Below, one piece after another: positions 24,056-37,200 of a stretch of 64,000 bases of DNA. A program made the translations under genes and the position numbers. The stretch is from the NCBI RefSeq assembly GCF_937616625.2, contig NC_065574.1, forward strand, positions 55,580,052 to 55,644,051, given 5' to 3'. The stretch is from Mercurialis annua (Eukaryota; Streptophyta; Magnoliopsida; Malpighiales; Euphorbiaceae). The notes under the pieces were generated by a model. That model made no database searches, had not been told where the DNA came from, and saw only the letters and a program-made list of their open reading frames with translations. Within the stretch, counting starts at the first letter, position 1. Each line of letters begins with the position of its first letter.

Positions 24056-24327
24056 CTCCCTCCGTCCCAATAGAGTTGTCCACTTTAAGAAATTTTTTTG
24101 TCCCAAAACTCTTGTCCACTTTCAAAAAGTAACAAACTATTACACTCAATTTTTTTATATTACGCCTATTTAAAATCCATTGATGAGTACATTGTAAGTG
24201 GGCCCTATATTAAATAGGGGTATGACAAGAAAAGTAAGAAAAAATTTATAAAATCCATAAACAATAATTGCTTTTCTTAAACTATGTGATAAAGGTAAAG
24301 TGGACAACTCTATTGGAACGAAGGGAG
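24056..24327. mobile_element. Stowaway (Tc1/mariner-type) MITE
   Basis: A 272-bp element with terminal inverted repeats starting CTCCCTCCGTCCCA on the left and CTCCCTTCGTTCCA on the right (complement strand), both continuing ATAGAGTTGTCCACTTT. It is flanked by TA at 24054-24055 and 24328-24329. The CTCCCTCCGTCCC end and TA duplication are diagnostic of Stowaway. No coding capacity. Confidence 0.92.
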
Positions 24328-26481
24328 TATATAATAAATCGATGATATATTAGTCATATAAAAAAATTATCTATCACAAAAATTTATTGATTTGTTATAA
24401 ATATGACATAGAACGATCAATAAAATAAATCTTATAAAAGTATACATTTCTTTATAATCGTCTATTCTTTTTAAACCAAGAATTTCAACCTTTTGGACTT
24501 TTTGTTTTTTTTTGTTGGAAATTACCTTAACTTTCTTTTTGTTTTAGTGGGACATAATCATTCTATAACTTCCCCAAATTCTCAATCACCTCATGCTAAT
24601 TCTAATCATGCTTAATAATTCTCTTTTGTTTGCCTCTGCTCATTATCTTTAACTCAATTTAAATGATTTAAATTTGGATTATGGGCTACATTTTCTACAT
24701 GCCAGGGACAAACTGACAAATTTGCGAAATTAGAGTAGGATCGAAAAAAAGTTATAAGATCAGAATTTTTTAAGGTATTAGGCCTTAATTTAATTATATT
24801 TTTCATATCATATGCATGTTTAGAAGGGTGACTACATAATTTGATAAAAATAATATTGAAAATACTCGTGTGATGAATGGATTCCATATCCAAAATCTTA
24901 GATCTGGTAAACGGTGTTGGATGATTCATAATGGAATTCAATACGCATTATATTAGAAAAGATACCTAGTGCTAATAAGATGGCGATTTCATTTTTTTCA
25001 TGTTACTCGATAGACTAACTACGTGATTTCAAGTCACTATAGACGAGAGATGCAGTTATCATAGCCTAAGGTTACGCGACATCAAACATGTTGACCTGCA
25101 CCGCCCTTTCATATTTTCGACTTATTGAGATTACATTTTTTTTCATGTGCCCTAATATTTTTCTAGTTTGCTCTCTTTTTTATCTTCTCATTTTTTTACC
25201 TTTTGTGGCTGTAAAGGTAGCAGGAAGTGTTTTTCCCTTTTGAAATTTATGTCTTTGATGTGTCCATTGTTTAATTGTAATTTATCTCAGAGGTCTTGAA
25301 AGATTTATCGAACTATTTTATTCTGATGTATAAATTTATGTATTATCCTGCATTTTATACTTAACTTGGGCCTCATTTGGGACTTCTGGAACGTTGACGG
25401 TCATATTGAATCATAAGTTGGATCATAGAGGTCCTATTAGGAGAATGAATGAATGCTCAAACTGTGATGATCGTTCATATCAAATCCCTCTATTTGTCAA
25501 GATTTTGTTATCTCATGTTGTCAATGAGACCCTGACCTCTAACATTTGTTTTTCAGTATACATAAAAAGTAAATGATGCGTGTTTTCACCCATAATTGGA
25601 TGAGTTTGAAAATACAGTATTTACGACCTATTTGAGGCATTTGTGAACGTTAAAAAATTGATAGATATGCAGATTTAAGGATTACTGGGACCATAAAAAG
25701 TGAGAGTTTGTTTGGCTGCCGGTATAGGGGTCGGAAAAACCATATTAATTGATGATTAACTGATTCGTTAGGATTTTAGACCTTTTCAAGAGAAAATGAT
25801 TAATTTTGAATAACAATGGGCGAGCATATTGTGATCCTACCCATCATAACATTGATATATGGATTCAGGATTGACTCAGGATCCTCATATCGTCCCAAAT
25901 ACTTTGTAAAATATTGATCGAAATAATAATTTTCTTCAATCCAAGTAATCAATCAAGCGACTGAAATTAATTTTGATTTAATTAAATAATCTGCATTCCA
26001 TCCTACCATGATGTTCTAATATTCTGAAGCCTTAGAAAATCATCCCGGAATTAATATCCTACCCAAATCGGCATATGTGCTGCTTCATAACAGACAAGCA
26101 TGCGTTTAAAAAAGCAAGAGGCACACACCAATTGACGGGGTGTGAGCTTGTCCATAACAAAGAAGTGAATTTAAATGTGAATTTGATTGATTAGCATGAA
26201 AATATTGATTGAAAACTGATTCAACCACCTTCCTTAACTCATTGAAGTCGGAGGAGATCATTTTATCTCATTAACTTATATTAAAATTCAAATCCCATTC
26301 AAACAAGCTAGTGTGCCAAATGTGGGAACATGCCGATTGCTGAGTATCAAGCATCAGGTCATTAGCACGGCGCAAACATGTGATAGTTTTGCGCAAATTT
26401 CATTGCAACTTCAGTTTTGATACTACATTTTACCTTTCTGAAAAGATTTTCTCAAATGATATTGCACATTACAATAATTGT

Positions 26482-26506
26482 TATATATATATATATATAT
26501 ATATAT
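26482..26506. repeat. (TA)n microsatellite
   Basis: Twelve uninterrupted TA units; likely length-variable. Confidence 0.9.
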
Positions 26507-26861
26507 GATAAACTCCTAAAGTTTATGTATTTAATTTAGGTATAAATAACCCCAAAAAAACAAAATCGTTGATTTCATTTAATTTTGTGGCTGAGGTGAG
26601 ACATGAGAAAGAACAAAAAAATTGGTGTGCATGATCCTACTACCAAGACAACACGAAAGAACAAAATCTCTTTTCTAAAACAACCAGAACCTAAATCGGA
26701 AGAAAAACCAATGTTCCTGCATATCCTCTTAATCTCATAAGAAATTGTAAGACTAAAAGAATACCTATTAAGCAATTGGCTCAAAAGATGTGATCCCATA
26801 CAAATATAAAAACTTTGAATGAATATACACATTATCGTAGAAACTTTCGACTTACTAGGAA

Positions 26862-26948
26862 TTATCTGTACATGCCTAACTCCTTCAAGAGCTCCTCTAT
26901 GGTCATCAATTCAGCTATCAAGCTACTGCATAGCGCTTCATCTTTTGG
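26862..26948 (-). pseudogene. Orphan terminal-exon-like piece, protein unidentified
   Basis: On the minus strand a T-rich tract ending in AAG is followed by 28 codons and a TAA. The product is acidic and leucine-rich (IAELMTIEELLKELGMYR at its end) and looks like a protein C-terminus. I could not find further exons between here and the ATS1 stop codon, and I do not recognise the family. It may be the remnant of a lost gene, or chance. Confidence 0.3.
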
Positions 26949-27204
26949 CTTCAAAAAAAAAACGTACGCAGACAAAAAACAGGTTGAATTCTATATGTTT
27001 GTTTTTGAGTTGCAAGACTTAACATACTACTCCAATATATGTAAGCTTCACTTTTAACATATAAAAGAGTCCGTTAAAATATGATATCAAAATGAAAACA
27101 TCTAACAGTTGTGCAAGTGTTATATCCAGTAGAATCCTTAAGAACCAAAAAAAAAAAGCAAAATAACTCACTTTTGTCGAGCTTAAATAGAAGATTCTAG
27201 AGAG

Positions 27205-27451
27205 TAGAGGTGCAAAAACCGATCTAACAAATTCGATTTGGTTACTTTGACATTATAATGAAATTTCTTTGGTTCCATTCAAAACAATAAAAAAACCAGT
27301 TCATTTAATTCACACCGAACCGATAACCCGAACCAGCCGGTTCAATATGATTAGAATAGATTAAGATATTTAAATCATTTGTAAATTCGATTTAATTTGA
27401 TTTTAAAAATATCTAAACTTTGGTTTGGTTCGAACTGAATGCATACCCATA
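27205..27451. mobile_element. hAT-like MITE, degenerate
   Basis: Begins TAGAGGTGCAAAAACCGA and ends GAACTGAATGCATACCCATA. Ends of the form TA-GGGTG-CA with internal AACCGAACC / GGTTCGG words are common in dicot hAT-derived elements. The flanking 8-mers match poorly (4 of 8), so the element is old or the boundaries are off by a few bases. Confidence 0.45.
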
Positions 27452-28257
27452 GTAAAAACACTGTCCTTTCCAAACATGTGATTAACAGAACAATAATTAA
27501 TTGAATCTTTGCACCTTCCAAACACATTCATGTGCCAGTCTCTTGTGCAATGTCAGACACACACCTTCCAAACACATAATAGGATAAATAAAGTTTAGAT
27601 GCACAGCTACAAATATAAATCTGCATCAAAAGACTCTTGCGGTCCTTTTATTCAATTATTAAAATTCCAGACAAATTTCTAAAGAGCTGAATTTTTAGCA
27701 AACCCCATTAGGAGGAGAAACAAAGCAAAGAACCTAGTGGAAGTAGGATAATTTTTGACATGTCAAAATGATTTTAATAGAACTTGCAACACAACAACTT
27801 GGCAAAATCTCTCATGTGGCTGATGAATTCAGGTGTTTTGTCTTTGGATTTCTAAACCCAGACGAATAACTGAGCGTAAAATTGTAACCATACAACTGAA
27901 CCAACTATTAATCAAACTGAATCAAGTCAATTCAGTTATTTGGTTTTAATTGAAAATTTCTCACCCAAGTTTCAGAAGAAAAAAATAAATCTCACCCCTA
28001 AGCATAAGGGAGCGCATGATTTGTACCCTATCTAGAAGGATCCTAATGATGCTTTATAATGCACCTTTCTCCCAGTTAGAAACCTTTGTGTAACTCTACC
28101 AGATCAATTACCATTAGCTGTGACGCCTGTCATGACTTGCATAGTTCTGCTGAGGCTAAAGGGATTCTTTCAGGACCATCAATGGCATTAGATCCTCATC
28201 CCAACTTTATATGTTTTAAGGAAGAAGAGATTACCTAATTAAGCATATAGAGGTTAA

Positions 28258-31200
28258 CTAATTCCATGGTTGTGACAGTAAGACTCTAGAAGTTGATGCA
28301 GCCAGTCCTCGTTTGCCATGTATTGCAGATTTAAGCACATTGTATTGCTCAGCCACAGAACCGTATAAAAACTGTGCATACGCCTCCGCAGCCTGTTCCA
28401 CAAAAGCAACCCATTTAAAAACATCGGTACTACAACACAGAAGTGCTTCTATTTCTTTAAATAATAATAATAAATAGGCTTACAATTGAAATTATCATAT
28501 TAGTTCAAATATTGTACAGGTACACAGAAGATTGGTTTAAAATAGAGCAAATGAATCATATGTCTTATTTTAAACAACTTGTACTAACTTTTGCAAGAAA
28601 GGAATAGTTTGCTGGTCTGAATTATTTTGGTTAGTGCAAGATAAATGGATGCGGAGTATCTCTAAGGATGATTACCTTACCAACCAATGATACTTGCGAG
28701 GAATGGCTGAGAGCGATTCCCACTTATTTAGCAAATCAAGACTTCCATTGATATATATTAGTGTATATGATCAATTACTGTTAGTATGTCAAAGAACTGA
28801 TGGAATGTTTAGAATTCTGTATTTTTTGAGGAAGGGAATATTTAATCTATTTAATCAAACGTGCTGAGCAGTAAGATCAGTCAATTCAGGCCTGTTTTAT
28901 GACCGTCAACACTCAGCAGAACATATGAAGAACTGAATGTTCTGCTACCTATAGTCCTAACAACAAAGTTCAGCAAACCCAATGAGAACAAATGGCGGTA
29001 ATGAGTTATTTGATTTGGCTTAATTATCAGATTGAGATAGCTAAATTCTAGATTCTCTCAAGTCCTGAGATCTCCTCCTTATAGGAATCCTCTATACTAA
29101 AAACTATTGTGCGAGTAAAATCACTCGTGCCTTAAATTGTTATCTCATTTTTTCATAAGCATTGCCTCTTACAGGAGATAAAGAAGCTTATTGGTAAAGG
29201 ATATGAATTATGCAGTCTTGATGCTCAAGTGTAAAAAGGTATAAAAAAGAAATGCAGTTATCGCATTGTTGTTTTATCTTTCTGTCAAAATATTTTTCAA
29301 ATTCAAATCAAATTGCTTACAAGTATGAATTATAGAACTCTCATCAATCTTTGCATTTAGTAGGAGAGAAACGTTCTAATAATTGTGAAGCAAACATACA
29401 AAATTATCTACTCTTCATGGCGGCAAAGTTCATTCTTACAGTAAGTAAATAACTCGCTCAAAAACCACGTTTCCACATATATGAGCACCTAAGGAAAGCC
29501 TTTCTTGATAACAGCTAAAGGCATTTACTTATTCTATCATCTTCACTAGGGTAAGAGCACATTAAAAAATAAACTAGCTACCAGGTAGGCAATACTACAA
29601 AATTTTGATTTCTAGATAACTGCACATGGGGAATATTGCCACTAAATATCAGTTAGTTTGTCAATGGAAGGAAAACTAATCCATATGATAAAAGAAAGCA
29701 TGACACAGTATAGATATTTAGTTTCTTACCTGTAATACTTCTTTCACGGTAGTTACCATATTTAAATGAAAACTAAGATTCATAACTTTCAAGGAATGAG
29801 ATAGAGGGATAACATGTGAAAATGTGTATATAAAGAAAAGCATAACAGGCGGATTAACTATAACCAACCTCCTCATGATTTTCACAAGCAGCAGCAATTT
29901 CAGAGAAACTCATTTTCGGCGCGATTGAGAATCCAGTTCCATGATAGGAGATCACTCTTCTTTCTCCAATTTCCTTTTGCACCTGAACATCCCAAGGAAT
30001 TAATGTGTAATGCTGGGGAAAAAATTAAAAAGCTAGGAAGCAAACCAAAAACACTGACAAGAGAATCAGCACAAGAGGGATATACACCTCAGCTGGAGGA
30101 GGCATAATGTCATGGCATAACAATGCTAATGGATATATATGTCCCGGAACACCAGAATGTTCAGTAAGCCTTCTCATGTTGTCCACTGTTGAAGCATCAA
30201 AGTACGCCTGCCACTCTTACATCAGCATCGGTGAGTAAAAAAGGCATCATAAAAAATTTTATTCACGTCAATACATCAAATTTCATTGTATTCTGATAAT
30301 TTGAGATCTTTCTACGAAGATAGGAAGTAAGATCTATAATCACTATCCAATAAGCAGGAAAGTGATTCCTCAGAAGCATGCATCAAGCATGTTCAAATAG
30401 TGCATTACTAACATCTTTAAGCAAAATTGATGATATTTAAATTCAGATCAAGAAAGAAAAGACTAATTCAAAAGAAGCGGTGAAGTTAATTCATCTACCC
30501 GCCCAGGATATAGTAGTGCCTTGCCCCAATATTATGAGGAAAACAGAAGAAAACAAATATGGACAATTTGGTACTTCATATATGCCTTTTGAGCATACTC
30601 TTCAACTGGAATGCTGAATGTAGCAGCACTAGCAAGGAAAAGAATATGCATGACACAATTTTTCGCCACAAAAATGCTACAATTAGTCTCCTTCTGCAGT
30701 CATTTAAAACTATATTTCTTATAAGCTAAACTATGAATTGAACTCCATACTTATAACTAATCAGAAGACTCTGTCCATTTTTCAAGTGTGGTTTGTATTC
30801 TTACAATCCTGGTTACCTGGAAGGCTGGAACGTAGTTTTCCTCAGATCATGGCATAGGTACAGGAACATGGTACATCACAATACGAAAATCGGGTACATG
30901 GGAGGTAGGCTTAGTTGGTATGTCAATTCGAATACGCAGTTTGTGAAGCGCACTTGCTCTGGTCACCTGTTATATTAATACTTAAGTTCTACATCTACAT
31001 AGAGTATTGTTTTAAGAATTTTAGTTATTGTCGTCAACTTTGTAGAAAATCAAATTAATAAAAAAACTGTATTCAAAATGAGTAATTTGATTCATATACA
31101 AATACAACAATACTTTCATAAACCAGACATAATACTCGGACCCTGTTGATTAAAATTTCATAATAATTATTCTTTAAAAATAAGTTATTATCATTACTAT

Positions 31201-34200
31201 CAGTAAAAATATTATTGTAATTATCATGAATTAAGAAAATTATATCCTTGGTTGTTTTCAATTACAGTTCTATTGCAACTTCCAAAAATAAAACAACAAT
31301 AACAGAGTAATTAGGGACCTTATAATTATTGTCTCCACCTTCAGCTAATCTTCTCTATTGTTTTGACTTGCATTTCACACTTCCACTTTTCTCTCACTTA
31401 TTTTCCTTTCTTCTACTTCAATTCAGCAGTTAGGGTTTTATCATCTACTCTCTCTATTACTCCAACACATTTATAGAAGAGCACAAGTAAATACAGCAAA
31501 AACTGAAAAGAGCCAAGTCTGTAAATCGCACTTGTGAGGATCCAAATTGTGTACCAGCACAATCTAGAACTCCAGTGAGCCATGATCTGGAATGTGCGAG
31601 CCGGATCACGGTTCCTTAGGGGAGTAGCAAATAAGGTAAAAGTCTGACAAAACAAAATTCCAATACAGCAAGCACAAAGATTTATTAAGGGAAAGATAAA
31701 ACAATTGGTTCTTTGGTCTTCATTTTTTACATTCGCCAAAAGATCAACAAAAAATGTTCAAACAAGAAATGTTGGTTGTATGGGTGAAATCTAGGGGTGT
31801 AACCGAGTCAATCTTGCTCGCGAGCTACTCGAAACCCGGCTCGACAAAACTGACTCGAACTCAAATTTTTAATGCTCGTTTAGTAGACGAGTCAATCTCA
31901 ATTTTAGTGATACTCGACTTGGAAGCTCGTGAGTAAACTCGTTTATATATTTATATGCTAATTTGATATATTATTATTTTAATTTCAAACTTTAAATATT
32001 TAATTATACATTTTTTTTAAAATAATATTAATATAGATAATTTAAATTTATTTTTATATATAAGGAAATAAAGTATTTGAACTCTATTCAATTTTTAAAT
32101 AATTTAGTTTTGACTTAAATTTATTAAATAAAATGAGACTCGATTAAACTCGTTAACCTTGTGAGCTTTTGATAAGATCGAGAAATACTCGATATATAAA
32201 CTCAAAACTTGACTGGAAAATAAACGAGTCAATCTCAATCTTTTCAATACGCGACTTGATTTGACGCGTTTTACACCCTTAGAGAAGTCCATAGAGCGAG
32301 GTCCGTGTAAGAATTCTAGAAAGTATAAAGGAACAACCCTATATTATTCACACCTCTATGTAGTGGCAAAACATCTCAAATGATTAAAAGGAGCTGGAAT
32401 ATATATTTTTTATCGTAATATGAAAAATGATATAACATAAGAATAAGATTAAGTGTTTTGACTTCAACTAATTCCAAGCAAAAGAAAAGAATTGATTATT
32501 AATTGTTCGGGCCATTCATTTCACACTGATAAATAATGTGTTTACTGAATTGAAGTATAGACAGTCCCGTTCTATATGTCAATATTCACAGCAAGAGAAA
32601 ATTTATAATAGCTGTAAGAATCCAAAGTCTATCCCCAAAAGAGTTTGTGCATGTGTTAATTTATCATGCACCAAACAAATTTGTTGCGAATTCTGACTGT
32701 AACAATTAATCAAAATAAAGATTTTACAAATCATTATTTTCAGAGTAGACCCATAATTAGATGTGATGACACTTACGGACTTGACCAGTTAACATATTTT
32801 CGATAATGCTTCATATAATAAGAAGTAAGCTATGGTGCACAAACACAATCAAACTCCAGAATTACAACAAACCAATAGCTATGAGAAAACAAGTACAAAA
32901 GAATCAAACTTCGGGATTACAATAGACCAGCCTATGAAGAACCTGCAGCTATTTAAACCTTCTCCAAACAAATGATGTCGAAAATGACAAGTTGAAGTTT
33001 AAGGACATCTAAAAGCAACATAACTCTTCATTTTCAAGAAGCAAATGCGAAAAGATAAAACAATTGAAAGAAAATGGATTTGTACTTACAGGAAACCATT
33101 CTCCTGTCAAAGAATCTGGGCGGTCCCTTCCACCACTAGGAGCAATCCAAATAATTCGTGACCCATCCCTGTATTAATGGGATATACATTCAAATGATTC
33201 TCATATAGAAGACCAGTAAGTCAATTTGAGCACATTAACCAATGAAGTGTATGCCAAATTTATAAATTGCATGACAGTTGCAAGTGGCAAGCATGATAGA
33301 ATTTTATTCAGAAAGTATTTTATGGTTTGGTGATATCAAAATGGTGTCAAACAAAAGTCAAGTAGCAACCATAGTTGCTAAAGGCAAGAGGCGTTCCGAA
33401 ACGGGAAGGGGTTCTAATGCCCTGGCACGAGGTGAGGTGTGTGCCCTCGGAAGAAAGACGCCGAAAAGAAAAACCTTCACACTATAAAGTTCATAGAAAT
33501 CAAAAATAAATAATATAATCATGTGTCATATGTATTCTAAATGTGAAATAAAAAAACATACACAAATAATGAACTTAAGTAAATTAAAAGTTTTCTAAAC
33601 CTATATTGAGAACTAAAGATTACCATCATCAGATTTCTAAAACTCGCCTCATGAATGAGGCGCTTAGAGGCGTGTGCCTTTGAAATTTCAATGACCTTAA
33701 GCCGGGTGAGGCATCGAGGCTGTGGCGCCTCTCACCCGAGGCCTGCCTGAGTGCGCACCTTTAACGACTATGGTAGCAACATCAATTGCATAATTGCATT
33801 TACAGATAATGTACTACTGCTTTCATTACAAAATCCATATATTTTGAACACAGATATAGTAGTTATACTTCTCTTGTTCGTCTATTTTTCTTTTAAATTA
33901 TGTTTCTTTCCTCCACTATTTCAGTCTAAAGTTACATTTATAATGCCAAGTCCAACACAGAAAATGTGAGCAGGAGTAGCTCAGCCAAACAATCCTTCTG
34001 ATTCCCAAATTGTATTTACATAAACAAATTATTACAATCCAAGCCTACAATGTATTCATAGTTAAACATTTGACTGGTACAAGCACTTTTCAATCTTGAA
34101 AAAAGATTACCACATTGACTGAACTTGATAGCACATACTTACCCCTCGATTTTGTTATTTAAGGCCCCATCTACAGTGCCCGTCGAAAGATTTTGACTTT

Positions 34201-37200
34201 CAAATAATAGAGGAAGAAAATGATGTCAATGAACACTGTATCTGTTCTGAATTATATTAGAGGGATCCTTTTTAACTCCCAGTCATCCATGAAATCTTCT
34301 TTTATATTTTTAAACCATTTGTTTACATGTCTATAGAAATACTAAATACACGAGCCATTTTTTTATAAACTGCCAATAGAAATACTAAGTATACGAGCCA
34401 GTCATTTATATACGTCCAATAGATATACTAAATATACAAACCATGTAAGACAACAAAATATACATGAACAAAATAGTGGAAAAAATTAAACCAAAAACGG
34501 ATGACCAAGGGAAACAAGGTGCTTTTAAATTCCATAATAGCGTGACATTCAACCCCACTATTTCATTGTACCCTCACTTATATTTTTGTAAACTTAACAT
34601 AATGGTTATAGGCTGGTAATCATGTAATAATTTAAATACCTTAAAATCATGGCCATCTCCTTTAAACTTCGAATGTTCGCTTTTCTCTTCATCTTAGTAA
34701 GCTTAGGATCATCACCCATGTGCTTTTTCGAGTATACACAGATGAGATTCCTGAAATCATGCAAAGTTTAAAATTACTAATATGGACCTAATCATTTGCA
34801 CCATAGAGCAACAAGCGTTGAAAAGATCTAAATGCTTTGCGAGCACCTTCCCATGCTGAATGGCTTGCATAGAGGATCTGTCACAACTCTATCACCTGCT
34901 ATGTATATCTGCAATAGAATAGAAAACATTAGTTATATAAGCATTTCAAACAAGAAAACAGTTGTATAATGTAAGCAACAAGTGTGAGCCGAAAGGGCTA
35001 AGATTTACCAGGTTCTCAGCAATGCGAGGGTATGTTTTTTCAAGCAACAACGCAATGACAGCTGGATCTGCTTCAGTTTGGTGGTTTGACATCAATATAA
35101 TATTGTGTCCCTGCAATTAATGACATTAAAGTAACTATTTGACTCAAAATTTCTATTTAGCGGATAAATATTCAATTTCTTCACAATTGCTAGTAAAAAT
35201 TAGGGTACATAGATAAAGATACCTTCTAAAAGACAGTAGCTAAATTAACATAAAATTAACATCTTGAGAATCAAATATATTGGGCTATGGTTTCTTAAAA
35301 TTATTATTTGAATTAGATGAGAATGATTAATTATAAATGGATAGAGTGCAAGAGTCCATATGCATATGAAATAGGTTTGAGTTCAACTACAACCAGTATG
35401 ACTAGACCTAATCATTTAAATAGTTGGCTCCTCATCATAATTGTAAATGGATAGTTTTTTGTATTTTAGCAATGTAGGATATTTTAACACTCCCCTTAGC
35501 CCTGGTCACGGGCCGGTTTGGATTTGAAATCAGCCCTGTCAAAACTATTTCACTCAGCGGTTTTGTGCTTGTCCACAGTTGTTAGGATACATGAAACAGC
35601 GTTCAGAACCAACACCGTCGGTTCACAAACCGTGGCCAAGGCTACTCCCCCTCAAGTGCAACCAAGACTGTACATCAGATTGTCACTTGAAAGGAAATTA
35701 ACATAGCGAATAACGGATAGCTGGGTCAGATCTTCTCTAGTACCATATTAATTGTTCAATTTCTGATAATTTTAGACAAATACACAGATTATTCATAATC
35801 TTAGTGTGATGCAAAGGGATGTCATCTAGAGATGCCATTAAGAATTCTCATGTTGTCGATCCCTTTCTAAAATGGAAGGGGGGGAGGGGGAAAGAGAAGT
35901 AGGACGCCGAATATATATGCACATAAAATGAAGACGAAAAAAATGAAGATAACTTGATTCTTTATCCTGTCATGCTTAGTATAGTATTAAGTAATCAATA
36001 CATAAAGACATGTTTAATATGTATCTAGGAGAAAATAAAAATGAAGACTGGTTGATTATTCAAATAATCTTAGTGTGATGTAAACGGATGTGGCTCTAAA
36101 AACAAATGTGGGTACCTGCTCAAGCTTTTCTTCCACTTCATGGAAAATGGAAACATTGCCAACATATGAGTTCCTATAATCAATATGGTTTAAAGGTAAG
36201 GATATCATTAAATTTAAAGAAAAACAATGACAGAAAGAGGATAGACCACATCTGAAAGCCATAAAATAAATCAATCAACTTCGATAAAATTAAACATGTG
36301 AGATTGTTATGTGACACATAAGCAAGAAAGAAATATGCGGACTCCGATCGTAACATTCTGTGCATTAATTGCCATAAAAAGGTTAATTAATGCAGTTTCG
36401 TAAGGAATATAATCAAAACTGAGTTTTAGTTGATTTGATTTGATACAGTTAAATAAGGACATTTAACGGGTGCTTGTTTCATATGACCACAGCGACAAAT
36501 CAAATTGCTGTTACATCACTAGATAAAACTGCTAGTAAGTTGTAAACACAAGAGAGGGATTTCCTTATTCAAGAGTAATAAGTATCAGCAAATTGCTTAA
36601 CCTTATTATTAGAACTGTTAACTAACAAAAAGGCAAATCCATGATTACCTCCTTATATCCATCAAAAAGAGCATTGTCCAGTTAAAATTGACTTAATCAA
36701 CCAAGCTAATGGATTTTGTAAATCTTAGCCGGACCAGTAAAAGATAACACAATTTTTTTAAAATTACGTTCAGATTTTCAAATCTTAAAACAAAGCCAAA
36801 AGTAGTACTGAATTTTCATTTTCCAAAAGTTTAAAGTTTTGTGATGTTTTGTATATGAAATTAAGCGCGAAAACAAAAGCTCATTTGCTCTTAGCAAGAA
36901 CCACACGTAATTCAGAAACCATATAACGACAGCGCCAGTTTGTTTCAGAATGCACAGTACCAGCATAGTTCAGTGCCTTGATATATAATAACAGGTCTTT
37001 TGGATAACGTAAATCTGGAAACCAAATATACCAAACCAACTGAATGCATTTACTTCACCAGAAGACAAGTTCAATGGTTATGAAATTCCTATTTCTCTGA
37101 AGCGTCAATTTATCTTGAGATAACTCGACATCTTAAACATTCATCAATATCTTAAGTTATTGCAATTATGTCAAGTCAGATATAAAATTGATGCTTGACT

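Larger units (their letters stand above)
22924..28257. other. Intergenic region between the hydrolase and ATS1 genes
   Basis: AT-rich. Holds the hydrolase promoter and leader (about 22924-23110), a Stowaway MITE, a (TA)12 microsatellite at 26482-26506, an orphan exon-like piece near 26.9 kb, a hAT-like MITE near 27.3 kb and the ATS1 3' untranslated region up to 28257. In 24350-26470 I see no gene or clear element, although 25000-25330 is less AT-rich than its surroundings. Confidence 0.5.

Noticed and set aside
24654..24941. 95-codon minus-strand frame
   Set aside because: No recognised motif, His/Asn-rich from AT-rich DNA, no splice context; treated as chance or repeat-derived.
31413..31739. 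108-codon minus-strand frame in ATS1 intron 9
   Set aside because: Same strand as ATS1 but no homology recognised, and the exons on either side join in frame without it.
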